Shown: positions 24,701 through 34,348 of the stretch, piece after piece
How the letters are laid out: each line of letters starts with the position of its first letter
Position numbering within the stretch: the stretch's first letter is position 1
Made by a program: the position numbers and the translations under genes
Assembly: GCF_020509005.1 (NCBI RefSeq)
Contig: NC_063020.1
Span: forward strand, 2,728,001-2,792,000
DNA length: 64,000 nt
Source: Fulvia fulva
Taxonomy: Eukaryota > Ascomycota > Dothideomycetes > Mycosphaerellales > Mycosphaerellaceae
Reading direction: 5' to 3'
Notes under the pieces: generated by a model
Databases searched by the model: none
The model's input: the letters and a program-made list of their open reading frames with translations, nothing else
Told to the model about the DNA's origin: nothing

Positions 24701-25151
24701 ATATATTGAAGTCTCCTACTACGATGTAGCACCCTTGTCTCTTAAGCGCACTGTCTAGGTGTCTATAGACCCCTAGCTCGCGGCTAGACCTCGAGGCTAG
24801 CGGTTATATATATAGGTTGTGTATCTAGGTACTACCTACGTAGAGGGAGGTAATATCGCCCCCGCCTTCTTCGTCTACGTAGTACACTACCTCCTAGTCG
24901 GATTCTAGTATGTCCTTACTAACATAGAAGCACGTGCGGGGTCTACCGTCGCCTCGTAGGCATATCGTATAGCCTAGTAACTTATAGGTCGTTAGTCTCT
25001 TATAGTACGGGTTAATCTATAGCTCCTAGATTATAAGGACGTAGTAGACGCGCGGGTCCGCCTCGTATAGGAAATGGTTCTAGACTATATCCTTACTATA
25101 GTTAACGTTATACTAGATAATACTAAGCGTGTCGAGGCTAGTTATTGGCAT
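21740..25151 (-). pseudogene. LINE A ORF2, copy 2
   Basis: This has the same architecture as copy 1: endonuclease motif G-D-F-N near 24705-24730, RT motif F-V-D-D-I-N-I-L-A near 23070-23100 and C-terminal Cys/His block near 22075-22120. The inferred start is the Met at 25151, homologous to 119 in copy 1 and 48505 in copy 3. Stops from Trp and Gln codons are frequent. Confidence 0.8.
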
Positions 25152-26580
25152 CGACAATTATTTCCTCTATATCGTCCTATGTCCTACTACCCTATACGTC
25201 CTAGTCTACGCCTATCGGCTATATACTAAAGGGGAGCCGGGGCTAGTTAGATTCCCTCGCCGTAGCTAGTAGAGTACGTGGCCTCCCGTACGCCCTAGGT
25301 TGCGTATCCTTTATATCGTTCTCGGCCCTAGGGCGCTTATACCCGACCGCCGCTAGTTAGTTCCGGTATAGGCTAGCCTTACGGTCGCCGTAGAATCTTA
25401 GGGCGACGGTTCTGTTTGTGATTACCTTGTTTTTCGCTAGTTTCCGCTATAGGCATTCCGTACTATATAATAGGTAGTGCCCCGGACAGTTCGCGTACCG
25501 TCTCGTAGTCGATATATAGTCCCTAGACATATAGTCTCCTATATAGTTCGAGTAGGCCTACTTATTTATACACGTATAGGTTTGGTGTCTATACTATTAG
25601 TATTTGAAGCATTAGAGGACACGAAAGGATAAGGAGTGCCTTTCTACTATCTTAAGGCTATATTGCTAGACTAGGCCTTATTCTATCGCTAGATCCGCCG
25701 CTTTCGCGTCTTATAGCTATACTATTAGCGCCGAGGCCTTCTTGCCTTCTAGCTATTTCCTATAGAGCCAAGTCGCCTTCTAGATTAGAGAGTTAAGAGT
25801 GACCGGGTTGTCCTCTTAGAGAGCGCGTAGGTGACCCTAGTTAGTTAGGTCAAACTCCTTAGGTATATCGTAGACTAGGATCGTAAATTGTTTCGTTAAG
25901 ACCTTCGCTAATACCGTAACCTTAGATGCCTACTATAGCTATACCTCTAGGTGCCTCCTAGTAGTAGTAGAGCTAGTATAGATCTATAGAGTGCCGTTAT
26001 ACTATTAGTTCACTACGACTACCCCTAGTTAGTTGATTCGTTAGGCGAGCTCCTTATTCGATAGCTTCGTAACTTCGGCCTAGTCTTCCTTTGCTACAAT
26101 ACGGATCGTAACTATATCGTACGTTAGGCGGGGGCCTAGTATCGATGCCGCGACCGATGCCTAGCTATAGGGGTGTTGATTCCGGGTGGCCTTACTAATC
26201 GCCTAGGACGTCGTCCTCATTTCTTATTACCCTCGGTAATACGATAGTATAAGCGCCGTACGTAGCTAAGTGATTTTTACCTATAGAGACCGGTAAGGGA
26301 GCTAATCGTTAGTTTCTATACTTTTTACGTCCTCTATAAGTTGCTACTAGTTGTCTTAGGGGGGCTTCGCCTATAGGGCCGTAGGCGCCGTTAGTACCGT
26401 AGCCTAGGCTACTATTGCCTAGGAGTTGCCTAATGTAGCTAGGCACCTCCGCGGCGTTTAGAGCTAAAGAAATAGGGTGAAGAGAACTTTAAGCTATCCA
26501 AATTAAATAAGGTAGAACTCCCTTAATTCTAGAGGCAGTAGCCTACTTTATAGATCGTTAGAATAGCCTAAATAAGGGCT
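25152..26580 (-). pseudogene. LINE A ORF1 (Gag-like), copy 2
   Basis: This is the degraded first ORF, an RNA-binding protein in this clade. The zinc-knuckle cluster expected near 25450-25620 aligns with the CCHC cluster of copy 3 (48830-48975), with some Cys codons changed. Its start is inferred only by alignment with the Met at 49976 of copy 3. Confidence 0.65.
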
Positions 26581-26759
26581 TTCGAATATGTCGTATTTAG
26601 CGATATAAGGCGAAAATCCGAGTCCTTCCTTAGCTCGAGTATCCCGACGCTTATATACTCCGATTATAAGAACCTCTAGGTTCTTAATATATACTAATAA
26701 CATTATAACCCCGCTTACGACCGCTATTCGAGGACTCTATACGTAACTAGAGGCTAAGG

Positions 26760-28345
26760 AAGTCGTTTAATAGCTAGAACAAGATGAACTATATACCTTA
26801 CTAAGGAAGCACCGTATCGATAACCGTTATATAGTCCTAGTCGGAGGTATAATATATATTCAGAATATATATAGTAGTTGTAGCCTATTCGTTCCTCCGG
26901 AGTTAGAAGATAATCTAGATAAAGGTGAAATCCTAGTACGTACTCGTATCGTATAGGATTTCTACGACTATATAGTAGCTAGTTACTTAGGGGACGAGAA
27001 GACGTATAAAATAGTAGCTCGTAACTATACCTAGCTAGGTATCGCACGATTTATTAAGAGCTATATACGTGCCTACCGCGCTTACCGTACGAATAAGAAC
27101 ACTAATATCTAGTACCTAGGGCTATTAAGACCGCTACTAGTACTATTTAGCGCTTAGGAGGATATCTCTATTAACTTCGTAGTCAAACTACCGAAGGGAA
27201 TAAGCGTAGTCGACGGACAAACGTACGAGAATATTATAACCGTTATATACCGCCTAACTAAGGAGCGATATATTATTCCTATTACCTCGATAATAGTAGA
27301 ACATTACGTACTAGTATTCCTTAACTACGCGTTTAGTAGATATAGGCTCCTAAGGTCTATTGTCTCGGATCGTAGTACGTAATAGGTTTCTATATTCTAG
27401 CGTAGGATATACGCGCTACTTAGTATTAGTCGAAAGCTATCTTTGTCGTTCTACCTAGAAATAGATAGACAGTCGGAGAATAGGAACAAAGTAATAGAGC
27501 AATACCTACGTATCTTTATTAACTATACCTATAACGACTAGCTAGATTAGACTCTATTAGCTAAGTTTATAGTAAATAATATAGTGTCCGTAATAATAGG
27601 AGTCTCGCCGTTCTATACTAATACTAGGCGTAATCTAAGGTTCTCTATATTCGACTTAGACTTGCCTATACTACTAATACGATATAAATAGCGACTAGAT
27701 GCCGAGTCCGCGGACAAGTTTACGGCTAAAATATAAGAGATATACTAATACTTACGATAGTAGATAGCCTTAGTATAAGTAGTCTAAGCTAAGTACGTAA
27801 ACTAGACGCGTATATCTATACTACGGTACGCTAAAGGCGAGGAAGTATAGGTAAGTACTAAGAACTAGACGATAGAGAGACCTTCTCGTAATATAGACGT
27901 AAAGTAGTCTAGACCGTACGCGATCACGGAGGTACTACCGGGTAATACTTATAAAGTAGAGCTCCTACCTACTTTAAATATCGATAATCGCTTCTACTTA
28001 TACCTTCTTATACTAGTTTATCCGCCGGTTATAGGATAGATATAACCCGTACTACTACCGATCCGAAATGTCGACGACGAATAATACGAAGCCGATTCCG
28101 CCGAATCCGATTAATAGGAAGTTAAGCAATTTCTAGACTATAAGAAGAGATAGCCGCGAGGACTAATACCGGTAGGAGGTAAGTAGCTATATAAGGATTA
28201 CTTAGTACAATATATTAGATATAACAAGCTATCCTATAAACCTACGGACTAGGTTATTAAGACTACCGCCGCCTCCGTAGCCGACTTTTACTATAACTAC
28301 TTAAGAGCGACTAAGCTACTAAGTTTTTAACTACCTATAGACTAG
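26760..28345 (+). pseudogene. gypsy E integrase with chromodomain-like C-terminus
   Basis: The zinc-binding module is recognisable near 26930-27110 (S-Y-L-G-D-E-K-T-Y-K, then Y-R-A-Y-R-T with Cys to Tyr). The core starts near 27160 (D-I-S-I-N-F-V-V-K-L-P) and runs through S-D-R-S-T near 27370 to V-S-P-F-Y-T near 27600. A chromodomain-like tail at about 28090-28340 (K-Q-F-L-D-Y-K, D-Y-L-V-Q-Y) follows the usual GPY/F region. Many stops come from CAG, CAA and TGG. The frame is still easy to follow, so indels are few. Confidence 0.78.
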
Positions 28346-28572
28346 ATACTAAATAAGAATGCTATAGGTATACGTATAGCGCGCTAACTAGTATAAGTAG
28401 CGATAGCTCTAATACCGGTAGGACTAGGCCTCCGGGCTTATAAGAAAGAGAGCGATACGCGTAGTCTAATAGATAATAAGGTGTTTACGAAGGCAATAAG
28501 AGATATAATAGATACGATAGATATAAGAGGAGAGGAGAGTGCTCCGGAGCGTACTCTAAGAGGGGGGGGTAG

Positions 28573-28757
28573 TATTACCGTACCGGCGTATATTTACTTA
28601 AACCCGTAGGTACGTACCTAGACCTCGCGCCCGCTAACTAATCTAACTAGCGGCTTAGCGCCCGTATATAACTCTCGCGCCCTCCGCGCCTCCCTTAGAT
28701 AGAACATCTATTCGACTTATACCTTACCCGACTACGTACTTATACCTACTTATAATA
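28573..28757 (+). repeat. gypsy family E 3' LTR
   Basis: This is a 185-bp LTR: start TATTACCG (TG to TA), end TTATAATA (CA to TA). It is preceded by a run of G and the spacer TAG, a polypurine tract. The ends are fixed by comparison with the inverted copy at 63832-64000, where identity stops at the same base. Confidence 0.82.
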
Positions 28758-29400
28758 GTAGACTACTAAAGTCGCGAAGTCGGCGCGAGTCTCCTACTAA
28801 TAGTACACCGTCATCGCCTATAGGGTCCCTAGGACATTCAAGGTCGAAGACCTTCCCTACCTCTAAGTATAGAACTAGAACACCTCCCTAGGAGTACGAC
28901 TAACAAAGACGGCATAGCTATCTAAGACAGTAGACCGAGAGAAGACGCATTTATCGCTTATTATCTAGGTAGAGATAGCAGAACAAGCTAACTAGATACT
29001 AGGTAATAGGCTATTATAGAACTACGAGAGAATAGACACGGAGATCTATTAGAGTAGCTATAGGGTACTATAATGCTTTTAATACTAATAGTACGGTTAT
29101 ATAGCCCTAAAATACGGGGAGAAGACCCTAAGGTATTCTTACTACGTAGGCCTATACTAGGGAAGGGAATGCCTAAAAAAGGAGAGTAGGTATATATACT
29201 ACGGTAGAAGGTACCTAGCGTATTTAAACTAATGCCTAGCTAGAATAGTAGTATAAGAACGAGCGAGACAAGTAAGGATCTCTATACTAGCTAGGTACCC
29301 CTAACGATAGTAAGAGGGACCTACCGTATATAAGGGCTTCGAGCCGAGTAAAAGGAAGAGGGTAGAAGAGACGAATAAGGGAACCTAACCGCAAACGTAT
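28758..29400 (+). pseudogene. LINE B ORF1, 3' part with zinc knuckle
   Basis: A CCHC knuckle starts at 29074. Read with RIP in mind it is C-F-x-C-x-x-Y-G-H/Y-I-A-L-K-C/Y, spacing CX2CX4HX4C; two of the Cys and the His are mutated in this copy. A second Cys-containing stretch (R-E-C-L-K-K near 29170) follows. This is the nucleic-acid-binding end of a LINE Gag-like protein. The 5' half of the ORF is missing at the junction with the gypsy E LTR. Confidence 0.65.
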
Positions 29401-29529
29401 CTACCTCCCGGTAGGCCTCGACACCTTAACCGGGCTACTAACGAACTAGGCCAAATACGAATCTTTAGGGCGCCCTAGCGGCCCTAGGGCTAGCCGGATA
29501 GCGGGATATAGGCTTAGAAGACATAGTAG

Positions 29530-32500
29530 GTTAGTACGGAAATAGACCTTACGGATAACGAATAATACTATACGACGACATTACTATTATATAGTATAAC
29601 GTAAACAAAAGTAGGGACAAGGTCTAGCGCCACTTTCTATAAGAGCTAGACCCGCTACGGTACTACGTTATTACGGTATAAGAACTATAGATCAACCCCT
29701 ACGTAGGGCTCCTAGCCACTTATAATAACCGGGGATACTATACCGTAATCGCGGGCTAACGAGGCGTTATCCCGAGGACATATATATACGTAAGCAAGAC
29801 TATAGACCTTAAGTCGTAGAAGGTTATACTACCGTAGTAGAGCAACCTAGGAGACATAATATCAATCTAGATCGATACGATATAAGGCTCTCTCTAGATC
29901 TATAACGTTTATAACCCGCTACCGCGGGGTCGGACGAGTAGGGAACTAGGAACCCTCGCCTACCTAGAGCGGACCCTAAGCTAAGACACGAAGTAAGTAC
30001 TCCTCGGCGACTTTAACCTCTACTACCTATAGTAGGGACTCGAATTCACTCCCCCGTACGCGTTTCTAGGGGGAAAGCTACTAGACATAACCGTACGCTA
30101 CGGAATGGCCTTAGTAATTCTAAAGGGAATAGAGACGTAGAAGGCCCGTATAAGTATAAGTATAATCGACCTATACTTTCTATTACGAGAACTTAAAGAG
30201 AGACTAGTCTCATACCGACCGAACTACGCGCTAGAAGCCTCCTTAGACTATATCCCTATTTAAACGACGCTAGGGGTGAAGGCGATAGAGGAGCTAGTAA
30301 GCGAACTACGCCGTAACTAGAAGAAGGCACGCTAGGACGATATAAGAGGCTTCCTAATAGCGAACCTACTATAGTATAGAGAACTCGAGACGACAGCTTA
30401 GCTAGATTAAGTAGCGGAACAGATTACCTCGGTTATATAGTAAGTAGCGGAACAATATACGCCGTTACTCCGGCCCTTAATATAGTAGAAGGCCTTCTAG
30501 ACTCCTAAATGCTCTATAAAGGTAAAGGAGGCTAGAAGGGCAAGGCGACAGTAGACGAAGGAGTATACCTAAGAGACGTAGGAGCAATACTATCGCGCGA
30601 CATAAGAGAAGAAGGTATAGATAAGACGCGATAAGCTATAGGACTAGAGAGCAACGATCGGGCTCGTTTTAGAAAACCCGGAATAGATATAGAGACTTAT
30701 TAAATAGGCACGACTACCTAAAGAGCAACAAACCCCTTACTTCCCTCTAATCGTAGACCGTAAAGGAATTGCCTAGGCTACGCCCCGGGGTGAGGCAAAA
30801 GTATTAGCCGACTATTTCTTTTTAACGTAAGTAGAGGTAGACCTTACGGACATCGACCCGAGTATATACCCGGAACTCCTAGATATAGATTAGGCGGTTA
30901 GCTCTAATATAGTAATAGGAGTTATAAGTAAGCTAAAAGGACGAAAAGCCCTAGGCCTAGACAGGATACTAAATATACTACTAAAAGAGTATAGAGAAGA
31001 GATCGCGCCGAGCCTTATAAACCTATTTACCGCGTACCTACGGCTAGGGTATCACCCGAAGCCGTATAGAGAGTCTATAATAGTAGTGCTACGTAAGCTA
31101 TAGAAGGAGGACTATACTTAGCCCAAGTCGTATAGACTAATCGTACTTCTAAATACGATAGGGAAGGTCCTAGAAAAGATAGTAGCCTAGAAACTTACGT
31201 AGCTAGCCGAGGATAACTACGTACTCCTAGTAACACAGATAGGGGGAAGAAGCTAGCGATCGACACTAATAGTAATAGAGCTAATTACGGAGCAAATTCA
31301 GACCCTCTAGTACTATAGTAGGAACCGAGCGGCGTCCTTACTATCCCTCGATATCGTAGGAGCCTTCGATAACGTCTTATACTAAAGGCTAATATATATC
31401 CTATAGCAGAAAGGCATCCCCTAGTAGGTAACGAAGTTCGTCTACTCCTTTCTCTAGGAACGGACGATATACCTAGTCCTAGAAAGGTATACGTCCGACC
31501 CGGTAAAGGTAGAGGCTAGAATACCTTAGGGATCTACTCTCTCCCCTATCCTATTTCTAATATTTATGTCTAATCTAATCCCCCTACTTACCTCTCCGTA
31601 AACCTTAGTATCGGGGTTCGTAGACGATACAAACATCCTAGCTTAGTTAGACTCGATAGAAGAGAACTGTCGCCTCCTTAAAGATAGGTACAAGAAATAC
31701 GAGGAGTAGGCAAAGGAGCATAGTGCCCGGTTCGCCCCTAAAAAGTACTAACTTATACACTTTAGTAAAGCGAGAACACACTATAATATAAAGGCGGCGG
31801 TAAGAATCTAAGGCTACGAGACCAAGCTATTAGCGGAGCTACGAGTACTAGGGATCTAGCTCGACCCGAAGCTAAGCTAGAATATATAGATTAAGAAAGC
31901 CTAGAGTCGAGCGTAAGTTAATAAAGCCTCGATAAAGAGGCTTACGGCATCTATATAGGGAGCAACATTTGATAAGGTAAGAGTAATATATAAGGCGATC
32001 GTTAGACTAGCTATATTATACGGGGTATAGATTTAGGGAACAGGAGGCGTAGGTAAGCCGATCCCGAAACGGATAGAGCAACCCCTAAATAGGATATAGG
32101 TAGGTAACCTACGTAGGATACTAGGCGTATATAAGATAACATTAATAAGTACGGTAGAAATAGAGACAGGAATACTACTAATCGGCTAGTACATCCGGGA
32201 AATAAGAATTTAATACGCGGTAAAGACGACAGAATACCTAGTATAAACTACGATCTAGGAGGCAAAGAATAAGATAGAAAGCCGCTACCGGAGAGGGGCT
32301 AGACATAGGACAAGCTAAAAAGAGGATAACCTTACTACCTTTAGGGCCGTATAGATAAGCACCGAATGGCTAGTACGAAAAGAGGAGGAGCGTAGGACTC
32401 GCTAGGCCGGCGGGAGTAAGGCTAAGACCTAAAGCCTAGCGGAACAGATTACGAGCTACCTATAGGAGTAGGACTAGAAAAGGAAGCCCCCTAAGACAAT

Positions 32501-32990
32501 AGGCCCGATAGTACTCCGAGCCTTCTAGAGACATAATTACTAGCTATATAGGGACCTAATAAGGGCCGAAGCAAGCATAGCGATCCAAATCAGGTCCGAA
32601 TATATTAGATTAAGGGCCTACCTATTTAGAAGACGCGTACTAGACATCTATAGCCTAGCCTACTAGTATAGCTACCTATTGTAAAACCTAGAACATATAC
32701 TACTACGATGCCCGTAGTAGGCGAGAGGTAGGGGAAATTAGAGGTACTAAGCGGGAAGGAGAGACTACAAGTTAATTATTAGGAATAAAGGTAATATTTG
32801 CCGAATCTCTCGGTAGATACTATAGTAGGGATACCTCTAGTAGTTTGGTCTCGCTAGCGAGACGGAGGAGTAGATAGATAAGAGGCGGAAGCTAGGGGGG
32901 TTATAGATAGAGTAGTCATTAGGGTAGGCCTATAATACTAGCGTACCCCTAATAAGGGAAATCTAGGACGACAACTAGGGGGAAAAGACA
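29530..32990 (+). pseudogene. LINE B ORF2 (endonuclease-RT)
   Basis: The endonuclease start is recognisable near 29590 (Y-N-V-N-K-S-R-D-K-V), with the G-D-F-N-L-Y-Y motif near 30005-30030 (His to Tyr). RT signatures are near 30940-31760, including P-x-G-S-T-L-S-P-I-L-F near 31530 and F-V-D-D-T-N-I-L-A at 31617-31643, with the Asp pair intact. The C-terminal block near 32690-32720 reads E-H-I-L-L-R-C-P. Stops replace Trp and Gln at many sites. Confidence 0.82.
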
Positions 32991-33108
32991 GGCGGGAAGG
33001 AGGAGGGGTTTTTACTAATACGGTTTCCCCTCTATATATACAATAACAAGATAGTATAGCTATATAGGCCAAAGGGCACTATAATAGCTTAATGAAATAT
33101 CTATCTAT

Positions 33109-33608
33109 CTATATCTACGCTAACTTAGCTAAGATAAACATAGCTAGAGAGAAGGCTACGCTAACCTACTTACCTATAGAGAGCTACGAGCATTTAGTAC
33201 CTACGGCTCCTATAGATAAGAGGTGTAACAAACAGAATTACTAGAGCTATAATAGTACCTAGATATAGCTAATAATAATAACAGGGCTAGACTTAGTATT
33301 CCCCCTTAGAAGAATTAGCCTATACATTACTAATCCCTCGTAGTAGTATATAAAGGCTTTAAAGAAGCTCTCCCGATACCTACGGTCGTACCTAGACCTA
33401 GGTCTTATATATAGAAAGGGAGGGGGCAATCTCTAGGGATACTCGGACTCTAACTACGCTATAGATAAAGTGGATAGAGTCTTAATTCTGGGATACGTAT
33501 AGTTCCTTTATAGATTACCTATGTCCTAGATAAGTAGGAAGTAGAAGTCTATTATAACATTAATAATAGAAGCTAAGTTTATAGCTATAAACGTAGCCGT
33601 AAAGTAGT
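33109..33608 (+). mobile_element. old copia 3' fragment, left piece (RT end to RNase H)
   Basis: This corresponds to 38030-38530 of the intact copia inserted just downstream. Nearly all differences are CpA to TpA or TpG to TpA; for example, intact ATGAACATGG reads ATAAACATAG here. It begins abruptly after the LINE B tail, so the 5' part of the element is lost. The intact copia is inserted at 33609 in the RNase H region. Confidence 0.9.
33604..33608. repeat. target-site duplication GTAGT, left, of the intact copia
   Basis: GTAGT at 33604-33608 is repeated at 39144-39148, immediately outside the two LTRs. Removing the copia and one copy restores the old copia sequence in register. Confidence 0.95.
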
Positions 33609-33841
33609 TGTTGAGAACATACAGGCCGTAGGACAAGCATGTAGGTGTGGGTGTGTCATGTGATAGATCACGTGACTAGGGTTTGCCAGCCTATAGGCTG
33701 GCAAACATCCGGACACCTAGCATCTACCTACACCAACACCGGCGATACTGTATGTAGATACACGCTATCCCATTGGGTCCTTCTTCGTCTTTTGTGTGAT
33801 CCGCCGTCTTCCACTGCTGCGCAACTCGTACCTGTTTAACA
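33609..33841 (+). repeat. 5' LTR of the intact copia
   Basis: This 233-bp LTR starts TGTTGAGAACA and ends CTGTTTAACA. It differs from the 3' LTR at 33629 (T here, C there) and at 33816 and 33819 (G here, A there). All three are changes of RIP type (CpA/TpG versus TpA). Short ORFs inside the LTR are not genes. Confidence 0.97.
33655..33706. promoter_or_regulatory. two inverted repeats in the copia LTR
   Basis: 33655-33676 is an imperfect inverted repeat: arms GTCATGTGAT and ATCACGTGAC around AG, 9 of 10 bases pairing, with a CACGTG E-box. 33681-33706 is a perfect 26-bp palindrome: arm GTTTGCCAGCC, centre TATA. The same pair recurs in the 3' LTR; the perfect palindrome there is 38983-39008. 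A role in transcription or in a hairpin is an inference. Confidence 0.8.
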
Positions 33842-33858
33842 GGTTATGAGCCCGGGTT
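33842..33858 (+). other. copia primer binding site, matches Met-tRNA anticodon arm
   Basis: Immediately after the LTR, GGTTATGAGCCC is complementary to GGGCTCATAACC. That is an anticodon loop with CAT and a stem of three G:C pairs, the hallmark of initiator tRNA-Met. This suggests priming by a tRNA half-molecule, as known for Drosophila copia, rather than by a tRNA 3' end. The degraded Copia-2 has the same block at 61731-61748. Confidence 0.7.
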
Positions 33859-34348
33859 AGCAACTCGGTGTTTCACCCTCGACAAAGTCGTATTGGAGTT
33901 ATTCCTCTTCAGAACAAAAGGAAGGCAGACTGGAGGCCGCACCCGCCTTGCACAGGAAGCTACAGCCGTGCTGTAGGTGCATATAAGACGTGAAAGAGCC
34001 TAGTGAGGCACTGTCAGACTCCGAGTCAGGGAGCCTGTGCCAATACCTCAGACAAGTGGGCGAGCTTACTGAGAAGAGTCGCTCTCCGGACATCGCGTTC
34101 GCATCGACTAACTGTTCATTCTGAGAGAGCCGTAGTGTCTCAGAAACCCCCTCTGCTGAGAGAGTTACGCTACAGTGTCTCAGCACCAACACGATCCTTA
34201 CCGACCGACTTTCCTCCTCTTCCCGGCGGATAGCCATCCTCTCCGCTATCAACCTCGCGTTCGGTTTATCCCATTTCGATCCGATCGCGTACGACCGAAT
34301 ACATCCTTTTACCTGAGGGCAGCCAACCTGTCCCTCAACTTACAAAAA

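Larger units (their letters stand above)
21660..26602 (-). mobile_element. Tad1-like LINE family A, copy 2 (RIP-degraded)
   Basis: This near full-length copy on the minus strand has its 3' tail (GATAGATAGAT on the plus strand) at 21660-21670, and its 5' part ends near 26602, where similarity to copy 3 stops. It is inserted in the protease region of gypsy A. I could not find a convincing target duplication, so the right boundary is approximate and the site may be rearranged. CpA and TpG are almost gone. The residual ones differ from those left in copy 1, so the two copies were mutated independently. Confidence 0.87.
26603..28757 (+). mobile_element. Ty3/gypsy family E, 3' part (integrase to 3' LTR)
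   Basis: This is the plus-strand 3' end of another gypsy: integrase, chromodomain-like tail, polypurine tract and LTR. RT and everything upstream are absent. The left neighbour is LINE A copy 2, and before that gypsy A gag, which is a different family. The same LTR recurs in inverted orientation at 63832-64000. Confidence 0.8.
28758..33108 (+). mobile_element. Tad1-like LINE family B, RIP-degraded, 5' end unclear
   Basis: This second LINE family is distinct from A in protein sequence but has the same plan and an (ATCT)n tail at about 33098-33108. It starts directly after the family-E LTR in the middle of ORF1, so its 5' end is lost or rearranged. Its 3' end lies in the RT region of a degraded copia that begins at about 33109. 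The left flank is not copia, so this is not a simple insertion with both flanks preserved. Confidence 0.83.

Noticed and set aside
1..26602. LINE A copies 1 and 2 as arms of a large inverted segmental duplication
   Set aside because: Their flanks differ and they retain different CpA/TpG sites, so they are separate insertions mutated independently.
33645..33839. 64-codon open frame in the copia LTR, repeated at 38947-39141
   Set aside because: It lies within the LTR, has no similarity I recognise, and is too short to support as a gene.
34175..34348. Longer start for the copia polyprotein (58 extra residues)
   Set aside because: The frame is open, but the extra part has no Gag likeness. The ATG at 34349 has better context and begins the Gag homology.
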